64,000 nt of DNA from Chrysopilus asiliformis (GCA_964034945.1 OZ035962.1:29030943-29094942), one strand, 5' to 3'. Shown: positions 25,866 to 37,947, numbered from the stretch's first letter. Numbers and translations: made by a program. The notes: a model not told the origin generated them from the sequence alone.

Positions 25866-26526
25866 TTAGCAAATGCTTTCCTTCTTCAATAATCTTATTT
25901 GGATAAAAATACTTGCGACTTGTTTTAATTTTTTATCAGTCTGTAGTATAGAAATTTTGTATTGAAGAGTAGCTAAACCCTCAGGTATCACAGGTGGAAT
26001 TACATCAGGATTTGGAAAAAAATTGATGATTGAGTATTTATTCTAAAAATTACATTCTTAAGCATGTTGAATCATAACATAAAAAAAATACCTTTTTAAA
26101 GGGACAATCGGTTGGCCACTTCTTTGCTTTGGCAAGTGTACTAAATATCATTTTTGTGACCAAATCCATATCTTTTCCACAAAATAGTTTACATACGTCT
26201 AGAGTTTTATTTGCAAAAATCAATCTACGATTTCTAATATTATAACTCAAATATATCGGCATATATAAATCGTATAAGTCCCGCAACACATCAATACTAA
26301 TGTTGAACTTTAATTTATTGTCGATACATATTGGTTTTATGGTATAATTAATGTATTTAGGATCCGATTTCGTGGCTAATTTTACCAGTTTATAGGATAT
26401 CTAACATTTGAAAAAAAAAATTAATTAAATTCTTAGATGAAAATCACAACAATTATATATTACGTTGTCACCGGGATAGGGAAATATTGCTATTGTCACA
26501 ATAAAGTAAAAAATTAGTTTTTTCAT
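25866..26526 (-). CDS. DUF1091-type secreted protein, three exons
   Basis: Exon 1 is 26526-26464, exon 2 is 26400-26092 and exon 3 is 26042-25866. The introns are 63 bases (GTAATA...TTAG, with a T-rich tract before the acceptor) and 49 bases (GTATTT...TTTAG), both phase 0, so the frame runs through to TAA. The model gives 182 residues, the usual size for the DUF1091 family. Residues 1-20 are a signal peptide (MKKLIFYFIVTIAIF, then a short polar end). The family hallmarks follow: 'KTLDVCKLF' near residue 91, 'DCPF' at 119-122, and a C-terminal 'PPVIPEG' before an alternating hydrophobic strand. Five cysteines lie in the mature part. DUF1091 proteins of flies are secreted and related to ML/MD-2-like lipid-binding folds; no function is implied here. 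Family assignment is by motif recognition. Exon 1 has the weakest support because its donor GTAATA is not optimal. Confidence 0.75.
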
Positions 26527-27440
26527 TTTAACACTTGGCTGCTCTGCAAGTATATTTTCAAATGATTTGAACAACAAAAACTAACTTCTGGTCATACAAC
26601 ATGAAGAAAAATCTTATTATGATTAAAATTAGTTTACCAAATTGAGCGTATCATTTTTTCTTAATTGCCAACGTATTTTTGGTTTAAATACCGAAAATTT
26701 TTCAATGAGATATTTAAGTGGCGCGATCCCAAAGATAAATAAAATAACCCTTTATAATTATGGAAGTAAATGTGATAGTCGATCGGTTTAAAAATCACAC
26801 ACTAGGTTGATTAGGTTGATTAGGTTTAATGGGTAGTCCAAGAGTAAACCCTTATGCACTTAGACCACGCATCAAATCACCCACTAACAATATTTTCGTC
26901 CAAACTTGATTGTTGATCCCTAGTACATAATATTATGCCAGTTGATTTGCAATTTAAAATTCTTTTGTATTCACATGGCATCAAACTTTTTCTTTTTTTC
27001 AAATTTAAACAAAAAAAAATCTTAACTGGCAATTTCCGTTTTTTTACACTTGGCTCTACTGGGCAGCATATGAGAGACAGCGATAGAACAAAAAAAATAT
27101 AGAACTGAATTGAAAAAAATATGATTATGAGACTGAACCCGTACTTCGCCATATAAAACTCTGAATCCTTTTGTCTTGCTTTTATTTTTGAGGCGAAATC
27201 CCTATGTAATTTTTTTTTTAAAATTTCAACACACTTTAAAAGCTGGTTTTCTTTTATTAATAATTCTTTATTCTTTAACTTATCTATTTTTATTTTCAAT
27301 ATATATTTTTTTGGTGCATTTTTGCCACAGATCCAAGAAAATATATTCACAAAAGCTTTCAGCCGAATATTTTTGGTCGCCAAAATTTCTTCTTTACCAA
27401 CTTTTACAATTAAAAGACTTTTTTTTTACTAAAAAGTGTA
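26527..27440. other. Upstream region of the DUF1091-type gene; no supported gene
   Basis: The minus-strand words 'GCCAAGTGTTAAAATGAAAA' at the gene start have a look-alike 'GCCAAGTGTAAAAAAACGG' near 27035-27053 in the same orientation. This might mark a decayed duplicate of the gene start. A 168-codon open frame at 26877-27383 is Lys- and Phe-rich, begins without an ATG, and shows no family motif; I do not call it. Confidence 0.35.
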
Positions 27441-27903
27441 AAGGTGTAAACAGAATTGCGGCTTTGTGGACTTCAGCTCCGGCTTCAGCTTTGACAGTTC
27501 TGTAGACTCAATGCTTTTCAACGTGATGGAACACAATAGCAAAGTTGCAAAGCCGGTGAAGCCGAAGTCGAAGTCGTAGTAGCTCTACTCTCTACTCTTG
27601 GTCGGCTTTGACAACTTTAACCTAACTTTTTTTGTGCGTAAATGATTGTCTTTGAAAATGTTTGAAGAAAAGTTGATAAATATAGTGCAAGAAAATGAAA
27701 TTCTTTATAATAAAAAAAACAAGGAATACAGAAATGCGAAAAAGAAGAATTATCAAATAAATATGAATAAATATGAAGAATTATGAATTATTTGTCAAAG
27801 TTGCAATTGTGTTCGAATGAAAGTTGAAGCCGACGAAGCCAACAAAGTCCAAAGCTGAAGCCGAAGCCCAAAGCCCAAAAAGCCGCAATTCTGTTTACAC
27901 CTT
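27441..27903. mobile_element. MITE, AAGGTGTAAACAG termini
   Basis: Inverted ends of about 24 bases: AAGGTGTAAACAGAATTGCG on the left and CGCAATTCTGTTTACACCTT on the right. Flanking bases are TA on the left and AAGG on the right (TTAA-like junction). Internally 'GAAGCCGAAG' and 'GGCTTCAGC' words repeat in both orientations. 463 bp, non-coding. Confidence 0.7.
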
Positions 27904-27961
27904 AAGGGTCTGTTCATAATATATATAACATATCAACGAAGCGGGGGTCTCCGGGAATGTT

Positions 27962-28319
27962 AAGGTGCCGCTCCACATGAGAGTAAATGCCGGCGAGAAC
28001 CTCTCGATAGCAGCTACTCGCAAATGGACACGTCTCTGAGAGTCGCTCGCAAAAACTCGCGAGCTAGTTTCTGCGAGCTGTCAAAAATGATTCTACTCTC
28101 TAGTCGACACGCACCCACTGAACTCTCGGGGAGTTGCTCGCCAGATACGAACGGCGTTTGAATTTCGCTAGTAGCTCTCGAGAACTCGCCAAAGCAAGAT
28201 GTCAAAAAAATCAAGATATTGGTCTTGAAAAGAGAAAAATCGCCGAAATTAACTCTCGAGAGTTTTTGAGAGTTACTCGCGTATTTACTCGCATGTGGAG
28301 CGGCACCTTTAGGGTAGTA
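27962..28319. mobile_element. MITE, AAGGTGCCGCTCC termini, copy 1
   Basis: Left end AAGGTGCCGCTCCACATGAG pairs with right end CATGTGGAGCGGCACCTT. The interior is rich in 'CTCGAGAG' and 'ACTCGC' motifs. The reverse complement of this copy matches the plus strand at 29261-29590 over nearly its whole length. Flanks are TTAA-like (GTTAAGG on the left, CCTTTAGG on the right). Confidence 0.75.
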
Positions 28320-29260
28320 CTGAACAGGTACGAAAAATCCAGAATTGTCGTGACTAGTTTAAAAGCTCCTAAAAAATCAAACGGAATTATTTTAATTTTT
28401 CAAATTTATTATCAATTTGGCTTGAATTCAATAAAATTAATGGAAGTCTTTTTCATCCTTTTTGCAATCAGAAAGTCAAACAATATATCTAGCATTCCTA
28501 ATGAAATCATAAAATATCTACCAACTTATGTACTATCTGTAAAATAAATTTCTTCTTTATGAAGCAAACTATAATAAAAGTTTCTTCTCAAGTTATATTT
28601 AATTTAAATTTTATATATACTTTTGGGAATATCATATTCATTCATTCAAATGTCGTATAAAGCTGTACCTAAGACGACTGCCGTCTGTAGCTAAACTTAA
28701 AAATTTTCGCTAAGACAAATAAAGCAAAATTAAGAGAATATATTTTGTTCGTTTTTCCTCATTTACTTTCACTGTTTACAAAGAAAATGTTAAGATCTTG
28801 ATGACTTAAATCATTTTCTGTGTTCATAACTTTAAATACAGGAAAAGGAATTTAAAAAATGGACAACTATAGAGTTATATAAATTAAAATCGCTCCACTA
28901 CAAACCCAAAAAAAGAAAGACTTTTCTATGGCATGGAAATTTCCATTGAAAGGAAAAAAATTATTAAAATTTCATGCTGTTGAGAAGAAAAGTTATATAT
29001 GTTTTAAAGTAAATTGTAAAAAGCGGTCGAAAGAGAATTTTTCTAAACGTGCTCAATTTTGTTTATAAACGTATAGGTAAAGCTCTTTTATTATGAATTG
29101 TCCTTTGTAGATGAGAAAATAGGTGTCGGGCATTAAAGTGAAATCGACTACTATTTGTATGTAAATACTGTGCATTTTTTACAATTTTTTCTCTAGAAAA
29201 ATCTCAAGTTCACTAGAATCAAAGCCCATCCTACAACAGGTAAATATAATCTTGTTTCTA
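28320..29260. other. No supported gene
   Basis: AT-rich spacer between two inverted copies of one MITE family. A plus-strand open frame that starts inside the first MITE runs into this spacer and ends at 28547; it is a chance frame. Confidence 0.4.
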
Positions 29261-29590
29261 AAGGTGCCGCTCCACACGAGAGTAAATACGCGAGTAACTC
29301 TCAAAAACTCTCGAGAGTTACTCGCAGGAGGTTGTCCATTTGAGAGTTAATTTCGGCAATTTTTCTTTTTTCAAGGCCAATATCTTGATTTTTTTGACAT
29401 CTTGCTTTGGCGAGTTCTCGAGAGCTACTAGCGAAATTCAAACGCCGTTCGTATCTGGCGAGCAACTCCCCGAGAGTTTAGTGGGTGCGTGTCGACTAGA
29501 GAGTAGAATCACTTTTGACAGCTCGCAGGAACTAGTTCGCGAGTTTTTGCGAGTTTCTGCGAACGACTCTCAGAGACGTGTCCGGCACCC
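29261..29590. mobile_element. MITE, AAGGTGCCGCTCC family, copy 2 (inverted)
   Basis: Left end AAGGTGCCGCTCCACACGAG is intact. The right end is shortened to GTGTCCGGCACCC, so the last 60 or so bases present in copy 1 are missing. Shared words with the reverse complement of copy 1 include 'CTCGAGAGCTACTAGCGAAA' and 'GTGGGTGCGTGTCGACTAG'. Confidence 0.75.
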
Positions 29591-29689
29591 TAAGACTATT
29601 TTATAAAGTTCTAGTTTAAAAAACAACTCCAAAAAAAGACAACTTCGATATGTTTGTAAGTGAAATATATTCAATTCTTTCCGAACTTA

Positions 29690-29895
29690 TAGTGTTCACG
29701 GACAGCGGACGGATAGACAGACAAACGGACTGACAGACAGACAGACGGACGGACATGCGGAAATTAAAATCTTTTGTCATTCCTAACACTCTATTGTAGT
29801 TTATTTTTGTGTCCGATGATTGGTTCGATACGTTACAAACGGTATACTAAATCTGACATACATCTATATGTTACATCATATAGAGTATAAAAAGT
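29690..29895 (+). repeat. Mini-me-like repeat with GACA/GACG tract
   Basis: 'GTGTTCACGGACAGCGGACG' leads into GACA/GACG units (29700-29753). Then come 'ACATGCGGAAATTAAAAT', 'TTTTTGTGTCCGATGATTGG', 'TTCGATACGTTACAAACGGT', 'ATACTAAATCTGAC' and an ATATAGAGTATAAAAA end. This is the cleanest copy of the core in the window. Confidence 0.65.
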
Positions 29896-31500
29896 GCGGA
29901 GGAGGAGGAGTGTTTAAGCATTTTATATAATATATAAGATGTTCGGCACTTTTGTTCTACATAACTATTTAGTAGTGCCAAATGAAATTTCGCAGTAATC
30001 CAGTCAGTATCATTTACTGAATATGTCCTTAATTATACCACACTAACCACTAACATCAATTTTTCAAGTGTGTGCGTGTCCGACCTAACCGAAGAACAAA
30101 ATTGGCTAGAAAAAGTGAACTTCGCTTCATTGAAATATGTGGCTTTTTCAGCAAATAATATAACATGAGAATGAAAACTTTTAGATAAACTGACAAAACT
30201 TTAAGGGAAATAATTTGTTACGTAAATTAAATTAATATGATGTCTAAGGCTTGACTTGACTAAAAGTTTAAATTTAAAATTTTTGTTAATATGGAAGTTT
30301 TCCTTGAGATTCGGAGATATTTTTGAATGTTTTCGCAAAGAAAAGCTTTTTGTGGTTTTAATTTATCAAACGACAAGCAATTACAACCCACAAAGAAAAA
30401 GTTGAAATTAACTGGCATATCATGGGAAATTAGTTTTTGTTTCAAAAGAAATTTTTTTATAGCTTTTCTTTTGGGGCGGTCCATAAAATACATCTCGATA
30501 ATTTTGGCCTTTTCACACCTTCTTCCACCTTTTCATCATTTTTCATGATTTTTTTAGTGGAAAAAAGTTACTTTTTTTACGGATTTTGATGACAGATTTT
30601 GTAGCAATACTAAAATTATAATTTTAAATTTTCTTGTATTTTCGTAAAAAAAAAAACTTTTAATCCTTTGGTCTTACATTCAATCGCATTTATAAATATG
30701 TATTCTGAAAACTTAACTATGGTAAAGTTTTCTAACAAAAGGAATTAAATTGCATAAAATCCGCTTAATTCAATTAAATTTCTTTGAGATAGAATTAAAA
30801 GTTTTCCTCTGCTTTTGTGGTAAATATGAAATAATGTAAGTTTTCTCAGATGCAGATTTTTCTATATAAAAAATGTTTGTAGCAATGGAATTCGAGAGGT
30901 AGAAGTATTTAGCTGAGTTTTAATATAATCTTTTTTTTTTGAAAATTTTCATATCAAAATACTTTAATATTTTCAGTAAAGATAGAAAATTTAAATAATT
31001 TAAAAAAAAATCTAAAATTTTTCATTGTGTGTTTTCAATTTTGTTTTTTATACCCCGAATCTTAAGATTTGAACATTGAAATGTCTTAAATAATTCAAAT
31101 TATTAATACAATAAATTGTTTTTTTTTCTCCCACCTCAGCGCATGTTAAAATAATGACTGTGACCTAACAAACCGGCAATTGAGAAAAATAAAACTTGTA
31201 TTTTAACATTGATTCATTCTGCATGCTCTACTATTTGGAATCCGTCCAAATCACCATTTCCAACATTTGGGCCAACAATGTCCTTTTTCTTATTTAATAA
31301 GTTATCATCACAGCATTTTCAATGTTTACTACAGAATTCTAATCCTTTTGATAAACAAATTAAAGTAATTTTGTCTAAAAGGAAAAATCAAGTTAGGTTC
31401 AGTAATTATTCTTAAGCTTTATTATTCCTGTTACATGCAATTCTCATTATGTTGTGCACTTTTCCATATACGATATTTTAAATCTGGTATTTATATTTTA
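29896..31500. other. No supported gene; one repeat fragment
   Basis: A GGGGCGGTCCATAAAATAC fragment starts at about 30473 (compare 22560 and 37402). The rest is AT-rich with long T and A runs and no coding signal. Confidence 0.4.
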
Positions 31501-33039
31501 CTACCTTGCATATCCGTCGTTGCCGGGTTAAGTTTTTTCATTTTTTTTTATTTTTTTGATGGTCTATGTTGGAGCTAAACTTCAGGCCAGTAGTTTCCCC
31601 GGGAAAGGGTAACATAGATGAAGAGCTAAGTTTCGAGATCACTTTACCCCCTTCCCTTACTCCCCCCACCTCTCGGGCTACTTTTTAATGGGTCTATGTT
31701 GGGGCCGGACCCCCGACGAACATCTATGCCAAATTTCAGGCCAATCGGTTCAGTACCCAAATAGCATTTTAAGCAGCAATTATGGTGTTTATCCCCATAT
31801 TTCGTCACCATGCAAGTCGCGGCGATAAGCAATTTATGTCGCAAATACGTATCTAGTTGTGCGTATGAGACGCGCAACGACACACATAGTGGGGAACACT
31901 TTTCTGCGGTTTGCTACGTCGCAATTATAACGACAGGGACGTAATTAGTTGCCACATGCGCGAGCGTCATCTGACGGCATTATATCACACAATTACACAA
32001 ATCATCGAGCGGGTTTTCTTTCTCCCTCGAATGCTTGCTAGTAAACAGAGATGAACAAATAAAAACGTAAGCAGAAGACGAACGAGAAAAATCTAATGGC
32101 GACAAATTAATGGAAACTTTTGTGGAGTGTTATTTTATAATGGACTTTTCTTCCGGTTGCATGTCGTGATTTTAATTGCCATTAAAATTTTTCGACAATA
32201 TTGGATCTGAAGTTTAAACAGATTTTAATGGGCCATCAAATTATTTTGTTTTTAATCAAAAATTTCTTTAATTTTATTTTATCGGTAAAATTTTTTTTTC
32301 TTTTGCAATGAAATTTTGATGCCAATAAAATTATGCTGTTTCAAAAATGTCTGCTATCCACTTTTTATGCAATATCCTTCAGTCATTCGCCTGAAATAAG
32401 AAATTTAATTCTCGAAACGAAATCGTTTCCATCAAATGTCAGTGAGAAATATGGCGGCTGAAGGCATCAATTTTTTTTGGTGTTTCTCAGACGGGGAGCT
32501 TTAATGAAACTTTAGTGGTAGCAGTTTCGTCACTTTTTCCATCACACGCTTCTTCAAAATTAAACTGACGTTCAGGCTCCACAGCCAATCACTATTTCGG
32601 CCCGAAAACCATCAAATGCTGCTCTATCGCCGCAGGATTTTCATGAAGCGAATGTTGCCCCAAAGATCGTGCTCGTCACTTCTTTCGCTTCTTTTACGCG
32701 GATGTGAATTATAGGTGTAAATTTTTAATCCCGATTGTGTAAATTTCTACTCTTTCAAGTCGCAAAGAACAAATCTCATGTTCCCGTACTTTTCGATGCT
32801 GTTTGGGTAGTTTCCCCGCGAAAGAGTAACAAAGCGCAAAAACTAAGTTTCGAGATCACTTTACCCCCTCCCCTTACTGCCCCCACCCCTCACGCTACTT
32901 TTCCGTATGCCTATGTTGGAACCAGAACTACCACAGTTACTCATGCCAAATTTCAAGTCAATCGGTTCAGCCGTTTTTGCGTGAAAGAGGAACAGACAGA
33001 CAGACAGACAGACACCAACTCATTTATATATTAGTATGA
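31501..33039 (-). mobile_element. Helitron-like element, copy 2, split by a nested insertion
   Basis: Read on the minus strand, the element begins TCATACTAATATATAAATG next to an A, then has GTCTGTCTGTC and 'CCTCTTTCACGCAAAAACGG'. It ends with the CCCGGCAACGACGG hairpin and GCAAGGTAG where the other copies have GCAAGCTAG, so the last motif carries a base change. The Helitron body is about 490 bp (31501-31755 plus 32810-33039). The break falls inside 'GAAACTACTGAAC', which is intact in copy 1. It is a decayed, non-coding copy. Confidence 0.75.
31756..32807. mobile_element. TA-flanked MITE nested in the Helitron
   Basis: A 1052 bp insertion is bounded by TA (31754-31755 and 32808-32809). Its ends are CCCAAATAGCAT and ATGCTGTTTGGG, an 12 bp inverted repeat with one mismatch. 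Removing it and one TA restores the Helitron sequence seen in copy 1. About 450 bp of its interior (32010-32475) is the reverse complement of 61960-62440, inside another TA-flanked element with different termini. No open frame of note. Confidence 0.75.
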
Positions 33040-36000
33040 TTTGATTCAAAGAACTTGAAAGTAGAATTTAAATAATTATGACGACATATATAGCTAAGCT
33101 TTCTGCCTCTACAACACATTCAAAATTCATCAAAACAAAAACTGCGAAAAAAATGTACAAAAACTTTTGATCAAAGCGGGCTTCAAAAATTTCATAAGGT
33201 TATAAGAAAATCAATAAAACGAAATAGAAATGTTGATAATAAACCGCTAAAAAACTTTTATTCATCAATTATGGTATTAATTTTTTTTACAGAAATATGT
33301 GAATAACCAATCTTAAGATGCAAATATAAATGTTTCATATTTTATATATTTTCATCTCGTTACTACTACGCCTCTTCCAACAGGTACAAAATATCAGGAT
33401 TATGTTGAAAAGGAATTGGAGACTAATCTGCTAATTTCATGCATCTGGAACACAATTTATACATTTTTCTTATGCTACAAATTTTTTTTATTTTCTTGAC
33501 TGCGAAAATTACGTGAGAGAAACACAGTACCTAGCCTTTTATAATGGTGTTCCGAATATTTACATCTTCTGTCTGGAGCTTGAAAAATCATAAAAAGGAC
33601 TAAAACTCGACGGTGAATAGCAACGATCACCAGATTTCAAGGAGCAACAAACTGAAAGCAGTGAAATTGAATTTCCAAAGAATTTACCTTGAATTTGTAA
33701 AATACTTAAAGTCTGCAAAATGGATTTAAAAAAAAATCAAAAAGAAAAATTCAAAACTTTATTTAAAAAGTTTTGCAAACAATATTTTCATACTTTTTTA
33801 TTTTTTCTCTGTTTTTAGGAGAATTTAGTTTAAACGTGTACTATTTCAATGTTTTGCATATTATAACATTATAATAACTACTAGTGTTTTTTTATCTTTG
33901 TAAGGTAATAGCGAAGCATTTTGCATAGACTTCCTGCTGGGAAGGATTTCATTACGATAAAATAAAGCAGAAATTAGTTTTATTAAAGTGGCATGCAGAT
34001 GTGGCATATTTAATTTTAAAATATGAACACAATTTCGTTATTGTTTGTTTAAAACGTGTTTTTCACAATACAAAATCTGTAGCTTTTATAAATTAGAGTA
34101 ATTACATATTTTGATAATTCCACTTGATTGTTCCAAGTTTTTTTCTATGAACCGTGAAAAATTCGTCGAAAATAAAACAGTTGCTATGGGGAGCACACAA
34201 TAAGATGTTAATTACATGCGAACACATTATATCTAATTGATATTTGATATTCGTAGGTTTATGTAAAAAATACACTCGATTATTTTAATGCTTATATAAT
34301 TATTCCAATTATTCACTGAAAACACAGTAGAACAATTAAAAATATCTGTTAATGACATTCTGCTAATGGGTTCTGAAAACTAATTTTAAGCTGAAAAACA
34401 TTGCCGAATTTTTGTAGTAATTGATCCTTAAGGTTTTCCAAGGATTTACCATTCAAAAACTCGTAGAAGTTGTTTATTTTACAGTAGAAGGGTGATCAAG
34501 ATAATGAAGATAATTGACATTCCATAAAAGATTTTTTTTTAATTGTTCTACTGTGTTATTAGTAAATAATTGGAAAAATCATATAATCAGTAAAATAATC
34601 GAGTGAATTTTTCCAAAAAATCATATGTCAGTTAGTCGCATACCCCTCCCACAACCCTCTCTTTCCTTCCTTTGAAAAGATCCTTAACTATGTCAATAAG
34701 TTTTCGTCTCTTAGTATTTTAATTATAAAAAAGGCCATCTAGTATTCTTTCATTAAAAAGTAGTGGTGTTACAATAAATTTTCGCGAAATTTGCGAGCCT
34801 GAAAAATATTTGATAGCCAATAATTCAATTATTTATAAGAGCAAAGAGGAACCACCTTCAGGGTTACCAAAATTATCGAGGATCGCTGGCATTACACCCC
34901 ATCGTTAAGCTAGCATCAGACGAGCATACAAAACCCACACACGTGTGATAACTGACGTAATTTTGACGTCACAAAATTGTCACACCACTTCACACCGTCT
35001 GATAACTTAAATTGTGACAGAATTTTTGTTTACACACTGTGTGATAACCTGTGTTACGACAATTTTTTTGACGTGTGTGAAACGAATTTTGCCTCCGTCT
35101 GATAACCCTGTGTAAAACGTGGTATGTGTGATGACAGACATTTTTCGGTTTGTGTGAAGACTGTGTGTAAATGTCCCAATGTGTGAAGTGGCATGAATTC
35201 GTGCCATTTCACACATACTGTGTTATAGCGAATATCTTAAAAACGGTGCATCTTATCAAAAAAGTGCAAGGACAAAAGTTGTTAATCATAACCGTTTTAC
35301 CGTTTTAATCATAACGAATGGTTAAGTAAGTTGTGGGAACCAACATTAGGAAACAAAATCAATCGCAACATCATTTTTTTTTAAATGGAATAGATTCGTT
35401 TTGAACCCAATAGACACAAATATCCGGTTACGAAATAGAGAGTATGTTTATTTATTTGCTGCCCAAGAATTTATTTCAACCATGTCGTTAGCGAGGACAT
35501 AAGAGCAAATGTAGTCCAACCCGAAATCGTGAAATTTTTTATGTTTGAACGACTATTGAGTGTGAGTTTTTAGATAAATATGTGGGTTGGGACACTATGG
35601 CTCTGAGCGCCTCATATATGTCGACGGTTGACATAAATGGTGCTTGGTTGTTAAACTGCGTGTAATTTTAAAAGTTTTCGCTTTCACCACAACTGTGGTA
35701 GCATTGTTTCTGTCTGGCGCGTATCTGCGTATTTTTTCGTATTTCGCACTGAAATTGGAAATTACTCAATTAGTATTGACCCAAAATTGTTTTGTTTTTG
35801 GAATTACATTTTTTAATCACATTTTTGAAGTTTCATTTTTAGTTAAAAAAAATTGCATTATTTTTTTATGTGACATATTTCTATCAAAAATCAACGTTTT
35901 TCTCTACCAAAGTTTTTTTTTAATAATAATAGTAATAAACTATCTCACTTGAAAGCCCGCAATGTTTTTGAAAAAAAAAACTTTAAACATGGCGAAAAAG

Positions 36001-37401
36001 AAGACACAGAGGAATTGAAAAAAAAACTTTTTAAATTACACTTTAAATTACAAACTTAATTGCTTACGGAATTAAATAAAATTCACCACTTACGTAGAAA
36101 ATAAATCGTTAAAAAAAGTGTAATTTGCTGACCCAAAGCAACATAATCCACCGACTGAAAGTATTTGACCCTAATTTGGACACGATTTAATCGTACGTGT
36201 GTACTTAAAGTATGTGCTATACACACGAGAATGTAATATACTTTTGCATTCCTAGCATCCCGAGTACAGCTTATCAGGTGGAAATATTTTATGGAGTTTA
36301 AGTAATACTTTGTGAATGGAGTTGGAGATGGCGCTGGTGCTGAAGAACAGTCTCAATAACAAGTAGTCCATCCCAAAGAGTATCATCGCCAGTTAGTGTG
36401 GGTCAGTCCACCTGCAGCATAAACATAAGAATAAGCATCAACATAAAACTGAGTTAATTCAAACGTTTTACCATTCAGACAACTTTTTCTTTCTTCATCG
36501 CCTTCAATTAGCAGTTAAGCTACCGAAAATTGTCATGTCATTAGTCTGGCTGGGATCTAAATTTAACATCAGCAATAAAAAATATGCAAACGGAAAAAAT
36601 ACCTTGTAAAATGTTTTTCTTCACTGGACCAAAAAAAAACATCCTCAAAGGTAGAAAAAAAAACACTTTAAATAAAAAATCTTTTGAGAATTTTACTTAT
36701 GCCAGTCACATAACGATCGGTACTGGTCTCGTCTTCCAAAAAAAAAATCCTGATGATGGAGACTTTTCTGGGCTGGGCTCTTCCTAAAGTTTACTCATGA
36801 AATACTAAACGTATTCGGAGAAACGAATCGCATGTACACAAGTTCCGGTTTAAGTGACAATTCCCGTAAATGATATCCAGATTATGAATCTCGACTATAT
36901 TGAAAGCGTATCTGTCGGTATTTTGATGCGGTTTAGAAAAAAAAACGAGACACCGATGAAAACATCCAAAGATGGAGTCTACATCCGATGCTCATGTTGG
37001 CATAGAATATGTTAGTAAAAATGCTGTAGTAAATACGAATAGATATAGAGATATCCGTATCATACTTTTTCCAATAGATATTGCAGCTCAGGTGTTTTCT
37101 ATCTCAGATAATCTTCGTTACCGTCAACTATGTTTATAAGATCCGTACAGGTACAGAAACATGTTCAACATTGAAATATGGAATATTTCCTGAATCATAG
37201 GTTTTTAGAATTGAAAAGAATTTTATTAAGCTATGTTTTCGATCTATTCGGGATTCCTTATAATAGATAATTTACGAAGTTCAGAAAAAATGTGGGAAAA
37301 ATGGTAATTCATGTTAATCTGGTAATCCCTACAGTTTGGCATATGGGACAAGATATTATTTTTTTTGGTCTTAGTAAAGTTTCACAAAGTTTCAATTTTA
37401 G
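33040..37401. other. No supported gene; one hairpin-bearing repeat
   Basis: At 34915-35220 the sequence is rich in 'GTGTGATAAC' and 'CACAC' words, and a 14 bp hairpin (TGTGTGAAGTGGCA...TGCCATTTCACACA) lies at 35180-35215; this may be a decayed MITE. At 36525-37020 short open segments look faintly protein-like but contain stops and A-run slips. Otherwise AT-rich. Confidence 0.4.
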
Positions 37402-37520
37402 GGGCTGTCCATAAAATACGTCTCGCCAATTTTCCGCCTCTCGAGCCCCCCATCGTCACGCTTTTTCGAGTTTAGTACTGCTGTCACACTACCTCAGACC
37501 TCCTCCCCCCTAAAGCCAAA
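37402..37520 (+). repeat. GGGGCTGTCC-type repeat fragment
   Basis: Begins GGGGCTGTCCATAAAATACG and continues with C-rich text ('CTCGAGCCCCCCATCGTCAC', 'GTCACACTACCTCAGACC'). The second part also resembles 20640-20690. Probably the left end of a MITE whose right end is lost. Confidence 0.5.
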
Positions 37521-37610
37521 TGTTGAGAAGGATTGAGGAGAGGTTGAACTACAAAGCAGTCAGGGGTGGTTATATACATCGGAGGGTGAAATATATCATA
37601 TCATATCTTA

Positions 37611-37946
37611 TCATACTAATATATAAAAATGAGTTGGTGTCTGTCTGTCTGTTCCTCTTTCACGCAAAAACGGCTGAACCGATTGACTTGAAATTTGGCA
37701 TGAGTATCTGTGGTAGTTCTGGTTCCAACATAGACATACGTAAAAGTAGCGCGAGGGGTGGGGGGAGTAAGGGGAGGGGTCAGTATGGGGAGGGGGTAAA
37801 GTGATTTCGAAACTTAGTTTTTGGCCTATGTTACTCTTTCGCGGGGAAACTACCGAGCCGATTGGCCTGAAGTTTAGCTCCAACATAGACCATCAAAAAA
37901 AAAATTCGAAAAAACTTAACCCGGCAACGACGGGTATGCAAGCTAG
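37611..37946 (+). mobile_element. Helitron-like element, copy 3
   Basis: Starts TCATACTAATATATAAAAAT after an A and ends CCCGGCAACGACGGG, TATGCAAG, CTAG before a T. At 336 bp it is the shortest copy. It contains a short GTCTGTCTGTC tract, 'CTCTTTCACGCAAAAACGG', and one copy of the 'GGCCTGAAGTTTAG' block. The A/T insertion site and lack of target duplication fit Helitron transposition. Confidence 0.8.
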
Positions 37947-37947
37947 T

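Noticed and set aside
26877..27383. A 168-codon minus-strand frame upstream of the DUF1091-type gene
   Set aside because: No ATG at its start, composition driven by A and T runs, and no recognisable motif apart from one hydrophobic stretch.
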